From assembly GCA_902766515.1 (NCBI GenBank), contig CACXEB010000048.1:1-12727 (forward strand): a stretch of DNA of 12,727 nucleotides, in the 5' to 3' direction. Positions 7,696 to 12,727 of this stretch are shown in pieces. The translations under genes and the position numbers were made by a program. The notes beneath the pieces are model-generated. The model searched no databases, was not told the DNA's origin, and was given only the letters and a program-made list of their open reading frames with translations. Origin of the DNA: an uncultured Eubacteriales bacterium. GTDB lineage: Bacteria > Bacillota_A > Clostridia > Christensenellales > Aristaeellaceae. How positions within the stretch are numbered: the first letter of the stretch is position 1; the number at the start of each line of letters is the position of its first letter.

Positions 7696-7734
7696 TCAAA
7701 CGTTCCTTCCGTTCAGATAGCGTGTTCCATCCGC

Positions 7735-7763
7735 ATTGTAGTACAAAACGGCAGGCGTGTCAA
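7735..7763 (-). promoter_or_regulatory. Consensus sigma-A promoter for the C39-like/PBP operon
   Basis: On the minus strand the -35 box is a perfect TTGACA (7758-7763), followed by a 17-bp spacer and the -10 box TACAAT (7735-7740). Transcription should begin near 7728, giving a leader of about 33 bases before the ATG at 7695. This is one of the closest matches to the housekeeping promoter possible, which would suit strong expression unless it is repressed. It overlaps the inverted repeat at 7745-7776. Confidence 0.85.
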
Positions 7764-7776
7764 ACGCCGCCGTTTT
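7745..7776. promoter_or_regulatory. Inverted repeat overlapping the C39/PBP promoter (possible operator)
   Basis: AAAACGGC (7745-7752) pairs with GCCGTTTT (7769-7776). Inside, GGCGT (7754-7758) pairs with ACGCC (7764-7768) around the loop GTCAA, with a single unpaired A at 7753. The dyad covers the whole -35 box and most of the spacer of the minus-strand promoter, with the -35 in the loop. A repressor site is the simplest reading. On the minus strand it also resembles a terminator (GC stem then TTTT), but nothing upstream is transcribed that way except possible antisense of the sigma gene. Confidence 0.5.
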
Positions 7777-7818
7777 CCTGCGGGCGCGCTTTACTCCGGA
7801 GGGATGCCCGGCGGCGTA

Positions 7819-7847
7819 TTGCGCCCGGGCGGGATTGCGATTATAAT
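7819..7847 (+). promoter_or_regulatory. Possible second, sigma-A-type promoter of the ECF operon
   Basis: A perfect TATAAT (7842-7847) lies 17 bases after TTGCGC (7819-7824, three of six consensus bases) on the plus strand. The -10 box sits within the 10-bp palindrome GATTATAATC (7839-7848). It would give the ECF operon a basal, self-independent supply with a leader of about 110 bases. The -35 match is weak. Confidence 0.35.
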
Positions 7848-7905
7848 CATGCGGCGCGGCTTTTTGCCGCCCGTTTCCGCGAACGAAAATTTTTTACAAA
7901 AAAGT

Positions 7906-7933
7906 TGTAACGAATTCCGTATTCGTCCGTCTA
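7906..7933 (+). promoter_or_regulatory. ECF-type promoter, probably autoregulatory
   Basis: TGTAAC (7906-7911) and CGTCTA (7928-7933) are separated by exactly 16 bp. This matches the AAC-containing -35 and CGTC -10 pattern of ECF sigma promoters of the SigM/SigW/SigX type in Bacillota. An A/T-rich block at about 7887-7903 directly upstream looks like an UP element. Its position just in front of an ECF sigma gene suggests the sigma factor drives its own operon. That the encoded sigma factor recognises it is an inference. Confidence 0.75.
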
Positions 7934-7966
7934 ACCGGCGAGCCTGACCGAACAGGAGGTGATGAG

Positions 7967-8452
7967 GTGACGCAGGAAGCGTTCGGAAAGCTCTACCAGG
8001 CATGCTACATGCGGGTGTTCTCCTACGTGATGACACTGTCCCGGGACCGTGCGGAAGCGGAGGAGATCACCCAGGAAGCTTTCTTCCGGGCATTCAGGAA
8101 ACAGCACGGCTACCAGGGCGCTGCGGACGAAGTGACCTGGCTGTGCGCGATCGCCAGGAACCTCTATTATGACGAGACCCGCCGCCAGGCAAAGCGCGGG
8201 GACATGCCGGAGGACCTGCCGGATCCCATGAAAGGGATCGAGCAGCAGGTCGCCGACCGGGACACCTCGCTTCGGATCCACATGGCGCTGCACACCCTGG
8301 AAGAACCGTACCGCGAGGTCTTCGAGCTCCGGGTATTTGGGGAGCTGAGCTTCCGGGAGGTCGGCACCGTGTTCGGGAAGACCGAAAACTGGGCCCGCGT
8401 CACCTACCACCGCGCCAGGCTGAAGCTCCAGGAAAGGATGGATGAGCATTGA
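7967..8452 (+). CDS. ECF-family RNA polymerase sigma factor (161 aa)
   Basis: This short sigma-70 factor has only regions 2 and 4, the usual plan and size of the extracytoplasmic function group. Region 2 covers about residues 7-75, with the core-binding stretch AEEITQEAFFRAFRK (31-45) and VTWLCAIARNLYYDETRR (56-73), which includes the -10 recognition part. A linker at about 76-100 follows. Region 4 covers about 102-156, with the helix-turn-helix LSFREVGTVFGKTENWARV (127-145) for the -35. The start is GTG at 7967, six bases after a full AGGAGGT; an ATG at 7962 stops after one codon. The stop overlaps the start of the anti-sigma gene (TGATG), so the two proteins should be made in matched amounts. 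Its own promoter appears to be ECF-type. The signal and regulon are not shown, though cell envelope stress is typical. Confidence 0.95.
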   Translation: MTQEAFGKLYQACYMRVFSYVMTLSRDRAEAEEITQEAFFRAFRKQHGYQGAADEVTWLCAIARNLYYDETRRQAKRGDMPEDLPDPMKGIEQQVADRDTSLRIHMALHTLEEPYREVFELRVFGELSFREVGTVFGKTENWARVTYHRARLKLQERMDEH

Positions 8453-9189
8453 TGAATGAATGTGATGTCGTGCGCGACCTGCTGCCGCTGTACGCGGACG
8501 ACGTATGCAGCCCCGCCAGCCGTACGCTGGTGGAGACGCACGTCCGGGACTGCCCGGCGTGCAAAAGCCTGCTGGATCACCTCAGGGACGGCCGGATCGA
8601 GCAGGACCTGGAAACGGAAAAAACGGACGTGATCCGCTATGGAGCCGTCCGCCTCAGGCGCCGTTCCGCCGCCGTGGGTTCTCTGATCGCCGGGCTGATG
8701 ATGATCCCGCTGCTGATCTGCCTGGTGGTCAACATCGCCTCGGGCGGCCCGTTGAGCTGGTTCCTGATCGTCCTGGCCGCGATGACGGTCGTGGCCGCGC
8801 TGGTGATCACACCCCTGACCGTCGCGGAGGACCGGCTGTTCTGGACCTTCAACGCCTTCATAGCGAGCCTCGTCCTCCTGCTGGCGGTCGTGAGCCTGCT
8901 GACCGGAGGCGGCTGGTTCTGGATTGCCGCCAGCGCGTCGCTGTTCGGTCTGGCAGCCATTTTCCTGCCCTTCGCGATCAAGGCCCAGCCGGTCCGGCGG
9001 CTGATCGGCGGCGCCAGCCGCGCAGTGATCGTCCTCGCGCTGGACGCTGCGCTGTTCGTCAATATGATGAACATGATCGCCGCCAGCCGCGGCTTCACCT
9101 TCCGGAACTTCCTGCTGCTGGTCGGCTCGCTCGCGGGCATCGGGCTGGCAGTGCTTGAAATCAAACTGCATGGAGGAAAACAGTCATGA
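8452..9189 (+). CDS. Membrane anti-sigma factor with zinc-finger (zf-HC2) domain (245 aa)
   Basis: The protein should bind and hold the ECF sigma factor at the membrane until a signal releases it. The N-terminal cytoplasmic part (1-70) begins MNECDVVRDLLPLYADDVCS, a form typical of clostridial anti-sigma factors, and has the zinc-binding motif HVRDCPAC (His30, Cys34, Cys37). About six hydrophobic segments follow (roughly 73-95, 102-123, 131-151, 155-174, 190-210 and 216-236), so there is little extracellular domain and sensing is probably within the membrane. ATG at 8452 overlaps the sigma stop. A TTG codon directly before it would add one residue and is less likely. The last bases ATGA overlap the next gene's start. 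The topology is estimated by eye. Confidence 0.9.
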   Translation: MNECDVVRDLLPLYADDVCSPASRTLVETHVRDCPACKSLLDHLRDGRIEQDLETEKTDVIRYGAVRLRRRSAAVGSLIAGLMMIPLLICLVVNIASGGPLSWFLIVLAAMTVVAALVITPLTVAEDRLFWTFNAFIASLVLLLAVVSLLTGGGWFWIAASASLFGLAAIFLPFAIKAQPVRRLIGGASRAVIVLALDAALFVNMMNMIAASRGFTFRNFLLLVGSLAGIGLAVLEIKLHGGKQS

Positions 9190-10190
9190 ACAAGAATCAG
9201 ATTTTACGGATCTCCCTGATCGTCTGCGCCGTGCTGCTGGTCGGCGCGGTCATCATGAGCCTGACCGGCGTATGGGGCGGCATCGGCTACCGGTACGCCT
9301 CCGCGGAACAGTATACGGCAGGCGGAACGACAGTTGAAGGCGCCGTGCGGAACCTGGATGTCGACTGGATCGACGGCAAGGTGACCATCGCCTACCACAG
9401 CGAGCCGACCGTCCTGATCAGCGAAACCGCCACGAAGGACATTCCCGACGACCTGAAGCTCCGGTGGTGGCTGGACGGGGATACCCTGCGCGTCCGCTAC
9501 GCCAGATCCGGCGCGTTCCACCTGTCCTGGAACCTCAAGAAAGAGCTGACCCTGACCCTGCCGGAAGGGGCCGCCCTGGGCGATGTCCGGCTGGAGGCCA
9601 CGTCGGGCGAACTGATCATCCCGGCCCTCCGGGCGGACAGCCTGAAGCTGCAGGTCACGTCCGGCGAGATCACGGCCGCTGCCAGCGCTGACACTGTCGA
9701 CAGCAAGATGACCTCCGGCGACATGACCCTGACCCTGTCCGGAACGGTGCGCCAGGTCCTGACAAGCGCCACCTCGGGCAACATCCGGATCGAGGCGGAC
9801 ACCGCCGAAAAGGTGCAGGCCTCCGTCACCTCCGGCCGCATTCAGGTCACCGCCGCGAAGGTCGGCGACTGCAAAACCACCGCGACCAGCGGCACCCTGG
9901 CCGTCGAAATCACCGACGCGGGTACCGTCGAGCTCAAGGGCACCAGCGCCAACGCCACCATCCGGCTGGGCAGACTGGACCGCCTGGACGCGGGCGTCAC
10001 CTCGGGCAACATCAGCGCATTCCTGCCCACTGAGCCCGGCTTCCGCGCGCATGTCAGCGTCACCAACGGGCGCTTCGACACCGGGCTGGCGCTGCAGAAG
10101 GAAGGCAATGATTACCTCTGCGGCGACGGCAGCGCGTCCGTCACGCTCCGCTCCACCTCCGGCAATATCCGCCTGGATCCCCTGCCCTGA
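9186..10190 (+). CDS. DUF4097-family beta-repeat membrane-anchored protein (334 aa)
   Basis: One N-terminal transmembrane helix (about 7-29) anchors an extracellular domain. From about residue 120 it is a repeating beta structure with a TSG turn near every 19 residues: 139, 158, 176, 196, 215, 234, 253 (TSA), 272, 293 (TNG) and 324. This is the hallmark of the DUF4097 (putative adhesin-like) family, which is often encoded beside ECF or PspC-type envelope stress genes. The first part (40-115) is less regular and may be a separate beta domain (DVDWIDGKVTIAY). The start has GGAGG nine bases upstream within the end of the anti-sigma gene, and the two genes overlap by ATGA. Function in the family is not settled. 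A role in sensing or answering envelope stress with the sigma/anti-sigma pair is inferred from the operon. Confidence 0.9.
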   Translation: MNKNQILRISLIVCAVLLVGAVIMSLTGVWGGIGYRYASAEQYTAGGTTVEGAVRNLDVDWIDGKVTIAYHSEPTVLISETATKDIPDDLKLRWWLDGDTLRVRYARSGAFHLSWNLKKELTLTLPEGAALGDVRLEATSGELIIPALRADSLKLQVTSGEITAAASADTVDSKMTSGDMTLTLSGTVRQVLTSATSGNIRIEADTAEKVQASVTSGRIQVTAAKVGDCKTTATSGTLAVEITDAGTVELKGTSANATIRLGRLDRLDAGVTSGNISAFLPTEPGFRAHVSVTNGRFDTGLALQKEGNDYLCGDGSASVTLRSTSGNIRLDPLP

Positions 10191-10200
10191 ATCGAATGGA

Positions 10201-11427
10201 TCACCGGTTCAGCCGGCACACCATGGCCAGCGCCGTGTCGCCCGCCATACGGGCTTCGATCGTACCGCCGTGCTTTTCGGCGATAGCGGCCGCGATGGCC
10301 AGGCCGATCCCGAAGCCTTCCTGGCGATCCTTGCTGCGCGACGGATCGGCGCGGTAGAAACGGTTGAACATCTGGCTCAGCTGGTCCCTGGTCAGCGGCT
10401 CCGTCACCGGGTTGGTCACGGTCAGCACGGCCTGGCGGCCCTCCTGACGGACCTCCGCCGTGATCTCCCCCTCCGGCGCGCCGTACTTGACGGCATTGTC
10501 CAGCAGGGTGGACAGCAGCCGCTCCAGGCTCGCCCGGTCGCCCGTCACCGTGACCGGCGCGTCCGCCCGGACGGTCAGCCGCTTGCCGGCAAACTCCGCC
10601 ATGTCCCGAAACGGCTCCGCCGCGTCAATGAGCAGGCTGTCCAGCCGCAGCGGCTCCATCGCCAGCGGCGCGCCCTCCTCCTCAAGGCGGGAAAGGTATA
10701 CCAGTTCCTCGACCAGACGGCGCATCTGCGCCGTCTGTTTCTGTGTGCTGGCAACCCACGGGCTGCCCGGGGCCTCCATCTGCAGTAGCTGCATATTGGT
10801 CGAGATCACCGTCAGCGGGGTCTTCAGCTCGTGGCTCGCGTTAGTGATAAACTGCTTCTGCTGTTCCATGTTGCGGATGATCGGCCCGATCGCCCGGCGG
10901 CTGGCAAGGGACACGATCAGCCAGGCCAGCAGGATGCCGCCCAGGCAGGCCGCGCCGGAGATGCAGGCCAGCGTCACGGCCGCCGTGCGCTTGGTCTCGC
11001 AGTTCAGGAACAGGAGCATCCGGGCCCCGCCCGTGTCCGTCATCCGGTACAGATAGTCCGACAGCCAGCCGGTCTCCCGCCCGGAGGCCAGCGCTTCCTG
11101 CGCGAGGGCCGCGGCGGTGTCCTCGTCCGCGTCGGTCATGCTGTTCAGGTTCATGACGCGGATCTGGCCCCGGGCGTCCAGAAACACGGAAAACCAGGAA
11201 GCCTCGCTGACGACGTTGCGGGTGTGCTTGGGCTTGCCCGTCAGCCGGCCGCCCTTGCCCGGCGCGTCCATGCCGCCCATATCGACCAGGAAGTCGAGGG
11301 TGTCCTGCAGCTCGCCGCGCACGCTGACCCAGTGCACCAGGTTCACGACGCCGGTCACCAGCACCATCGCCACGGTCAGCGCGATCAGGGCGATGCGGAT
11401 AAACCGGCGGCGCAGCCTGCGGATCAT
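10201..11427 (-). CDS. Sensor histidine kinase (408 aa)
   Basis: This membrane kinase should phosphorylate the OmpR-type regulator encoded just before it. TM1 is at about 9-33, an extracytoplasmic sensor part of about 115 residues at 34-147 and TM2 at about 148-175. There is little or no room for a full HAMP domain (177-190). The dimerisation and phosphotransfer domain has FITNASHELKTPL with His199. The ATPase domain has the N-box LLSTLLDNAVKYG (Asn311), FNRFYRADPSRS (354-365) and the glycine box GFGIGL (371-376). The usual DxGxG stretch is replaced by TNPVTEP (338-344), as in a number of clostridial kinases. The start at 11427 overlaps the regulator stop by ATGA, with GGAGG seven bases upstream. 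A longer reading from 11565 runs back into the regulator gene and lacks support. It ends 10 bases from the convergent DUF4097 gene. Confidence 0.94.
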   Translation of the reverse strand: MIRRLRRRFIRIALIALTVAMVLVTGVVNLVHWVSVRGELQDTLDFLVDMGGMDAPGKGGRLTGKPKHTRNVVSEASWFSVFLDARGQIRVMNLNSMTDADEDTAAALAQEALASGRETGWLSDYLYRMTDTGGARMLLFLNCETKRTAAVTLACISGAACLGGILLAWLIVSLASRRAIGPIIRNMEQQKQFITNASHELKTPLTVISTNMQLLQMEAPGSPWVASTQKQTAQMRRLVEELVYLSRLEEEGAPLAMEPLRLDSLLIDAAEPFRDMAEFAGKRLTVRADAPVTVTGDRASLERLLSTLLDNAVKYGAPEGEITAEVRQEGRQAVLTVTNPVTEPLTRDQLSQMFNRFYRADPSRSKDRQEGFGIGLAIAAAIAEKHGGTIEARMAGDTALAMVCRLNR

Positions 11428-12098
11428 GACCCGGCCTCCAGCGAATAGCCCACGCCCCGGTGGACGCGGATTTCCGCGCGCGTACCGAGCTCGGACAGCT
11501 TCTTGCGCAGCTGGGAGATGTTGACCCACACCACGTTGATGCCCGCTTCCGCGTCCCAGCTCCACACCCGGTCCATCAGCTGCTGGACGGAGAAGAGGAC
11601 GCCCGGGTTTTCCATAAACAGCGCCATCAGCTGATACAGCTTGCCCGTCAGGCGGATGCCCTGCGCCCCGCAGCGCAGCTCGCAGCTGCCCTTGTCCAGG
11701 GTCAGGTCACCGCAGGTCACCAGGTCCGGCACATAGCTGTCCCGGCGGCGGAGCATGGCCCGCACGCGCGCCAGCAGCTCCCCCGCATCAAAGGGCTTGG
11801 GCAGGTAATCGTCTGCGCCGGCGTCCAGGCCGGTCACGCGGTCCTCGACGGCGTCCCGGGCCGTCAGCAGCAGGCAGGGCACGGAGATGCCCTGCCCCCG
11901 CATGCGCCTCAGCGCCTCAACGCCGTCCAGCTCGGGCATCATCCAGTCCAGCACGATCCCGTCATACGCCGTGTCTGCCGCGTAATCCAGCGCGTCCGCG
12001 CCGTTATCCACCGCGTCCACCGTATAGCCGCTGCGCTCCAGCAGGGCCTTGACCGCCCGGCACAGGTCCCGGTCGTCTTCGGCCAGCAGAATCCTCAT
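11424..12098 (-). CDS. OmpR/PhoB-family response regulator (224 aa)
   Basis: The receiver domain (1-118) has the acidic pocket Asp8/Asp9, the phosphoacceptor Asp51 in VLDWMMPELDG, Thr79 and Lys101 in PKPFDAGEL. The winged-helix DNA-binding domain (about 127-221) shows LTGKLYQLMALFMENPG, VWSWD and NVVWVNISQLRKKL, then the closing RGVGYSLE. It should be phosphorylated by the kinase that follows it and bind DNA as a dimer. The ATG has AAAAGGAG six bases upstream. The gene lies 72 bases after the small membrane protein gene and no clear promoter is visible between them, so it may be transcribed from further upstream, out of the window. Targets are unknown; the neighbouring glycosidase and envelope genes are natural candidates. 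Confidence 0.95.
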   Translation of the reverse strand: MRILLAEDDRDLCRAVKALLERSGYTVDAVDNGADALDYAADTAYDGIVLDWMMPELDGVEALRRMRGQGISVPCLLLTARDAVEDRVTGLDAGADDYLPKPFDAGELLARVRAMLRRRDSYVPDLVTCGDLTLDKGSCELRCGAQGIRLTGKLYQLMALFMENPGVLFSVQQLMDRVWSWDAEAGINVVWVNISQLRKKLSELGTRAEIRVHRGVGYSLEAGS

Positions 12099-12125
12099 GT
12101 ACGTCTCCTTTTACCGTCGGAACAG

Positions 12126-12165
12126 CCGCATTCTGCGGGGCAGGGCGGGCCTGAACGGCCCGCCC
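12126..12165. other. Two hairpins between the membrane-protein gene and the response regulator gene
   Basis: A perfect 9-bp stem GGGCGGGCC/GGCCCGCCC with loop TGAAC occupies 12143-12165, and a 5-bp stem CCGCA/TGCGG with loop TTC occupies 12126-12138. No T-tract follows on the minus strand, so this is not a standard terminator. A partial terminator, RNA-processing point or leader element for the two-component genes is possible. Confidence 0.55.
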
Positions 12166-12170
12166 GGTGC

Positions 12171-12362
12171 TCATTTTTCCGGCATCCAGCCCAGGATGCC
12201 GCAGCCCGCGCCGCTCAGGCACAGGACGGCCAGCAGCCAGCGGGAGATCGGGTTGTCCACGAAATTCATCATCGGGTTGAACTGGTCCAGCACCAGGAAG
12301 ACCGCGAACATCACCGCCAGGATCACGGTCAGGTGCCCCAGGACAGCTCTGAGCTTACTCAT
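12171..12362 (-). CDS. Small two-helix membrane protein of unknown function (63 aa)
   Basis: This short protein has two hydrophobic segments (about 8-26 and 40-59) joined by a loop with the motif LDQFNPMMNFVDNPISRW. No enzyme motif is visible and I do not recognise a named family. It is supported as a real gene by GGAGGTGA nine bases before its ATG, by overlap of 8 bases with the end of the glycosidase gene (suggesting coupled translation), and by sensible membrane-protein composition. The loop, with its Asn-Pro and Asp-Asn-Pro pairs, is the part most likely to be functional. It could assist the glycosidase or the sensor kinase; this is inference from order only. Confidence 0.75.
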   Translation of the reverse strand: MSKLRAVLGHLTVILAVMFAVFLVLDQFNPMMNFVDNPISRWLLAVLCLSGAGCGILGWMPEK

Positions 12363-12727
12363 GCCCGTTCACCTCCGCGATCAGCAGCGCGTCGCTGGAC
12401 TCGCGGCCGCCCCGGGACGGGTCGTTGACGACCCCGCCGTTCCAGACCATGACGGAGGAATCGCCGCCGTCCAGGTTGTAGGCCGCAGCGCAGCCCAGGT
12501 CATGGAACAGCTGGCTCAGGTCCGGCAGGCTGATGCCCGCCGACGTCCCCCGGCCGTCGACCACCACCATGCAGTAATGCCCCGGCTCATAGTAGCCGAT
12601 CGCCGTGCGCGGGTTGGCGGAGATCATCCGGTTGGTGCTCGAGAAACGGGTGAGGGCGGAGCCGTCCGTGTCCAGCAGCGCCGGCCCGAAGGTCCAGGCC
12701 TGCCACGCGCCGTCCCGCACCGCGTCC
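12355..12727 (-). CDS. Phosphodiester glycosidase family protein, C-terminal part (runs off the window)
   Basis: About 123 C-terminal residues are visible and the reading frame stays open to the window edge, so the start lies outside. The sequence matches the C-terminal half of the NAGPA-type phosphodiester glycosidase domain: WTFGPALL, NPRTAIGYY, VVVDGR, SLPDLSQLFHDLGCAAAYNLDGGDSS and VVNDPSRGGRESSDALLI. The NLDGGxSS and NP-TAIG motifs are the family's most conserved elements. Bacterial members are usually exported and act on sugar-phosphodiester links, perhaps in surface polymers. The substrate here cannot be told. A GTG at 12720 is an internal codon, not a start. Its last codons contain the ribosome binding site of the small membrane protein gene, so the genes form an operon that probably continues into the two-component pair. 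Confidence 0.9.
   Translation of the reverse strand, partial: DAVRDGAWQAWTFGPALLDTDGSALTRFSSTNRMISANPRTAIGYYEPGHYCMVVVDGRGTSAGISLPDLSQLFHDLGCAAAYNLDGGDSSVMVWNGGVVNDPSRGGRESSDALLIAEVNGHE

Noticed and set aside
6881..7699. A minus-strand frame of 272 codons over the C39-like gene
   Set aside because: It is a shifted reading of the same DNA, rich in Gly, Arg and Pro with no signal peptide. The frame ending at 6886 has a signal peptide, a ribosome binding site and peptidase motifs.
7854..7875. Terminator at the GCGGC-TTTTT-GCCGC repeat
   Set aside because: The T run is in the loop and not after the stem, the stem is only five pairs, and no gene ends nearby.
11428..11565. A longer kinase start adding 46 residues
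   Set aside because: The extra part is a shifted translation of the regulator gene with low-complexity composition. The ATG at 11427 has a good ribosome binding site and the usual ATGA overlap.
11460..12428. A 322-codon plus-strand frame opposite the response regulator and glycosidase genes
   Set aside because: It is antisense to genes with clear motifs, and is His/Gln/Arg-rich without a domain.

Overview
The window is a G+C-rich chromosomal segment. It very probably comes from a Gram-positive bacterium of the class Clostridia or a close relative (Bacillota). The reasons are near-perfect AGGAGG-type ribosome binding sites in front of almost every gene, sigma-A promoters with 17-bp spacers, a clostridial-style class A penicillin-binding protein with a Cys-rich tail, an ECF sigma/zinc-finger anti-sigma/DUF4097 operon, and secreted Ig-like and SH3 proteins. 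The genus cannot be fixed from the sequence alone. I see no mobile element, CRISPR array, rRNA or tRNA.

Layout. (1) Positions 1-161 are noncoding and hold a tight row of small perfect hairpins just after the end of a minus-strand operon. (2) Positions 162-3911 (minus) are a three-gene secreted-protein operon: a 680-residue Ig-like repeat protein, a two-domain SH3 protein and an unrecognised 355-residue exported protein. Its extended -10 promoter carries a 15-bp palindrome between the -35 and -10 boxes. (3) Positions 4026-7695 (minus) encode a C39-like secreted cysteine peptidase translationally coupled to a class A PBP, from a consensus sigma-A promoter that overlaps a hairpin. (4) Positions 7967-10190 (plus), divergent from (3), encode an ECF sigma factor, its membrane anti-sigma factor and a DUF4097 protein with overlapping genes and an ECF-type, probably self-driven promoter. 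(5) Positions 10201-12727 (minus), convergent with (4), hold the end of a phosphodiester glycosidase gene, a 63-residue two-helix membrane protein, an OmpR-type response regulator and a sensor histidine kinase.

Taken together the region is an envelope module: wall synthesis (PBP), secreted or wall-facing proteins (Ig-like, SH3, C39 peptidase, glycosidase) and two envelope-sensing regulators (ECF/anti-sigma and a two-component system). No gene is an outright novelty. The items most worth a second look are the hairpin row at 11-159, the two dyads placed in sigma-A promoters, the C39-PBP coupling through a TTG start, and the conserved-looking glycosidase/small-membrane-protein/two-component arrangement.
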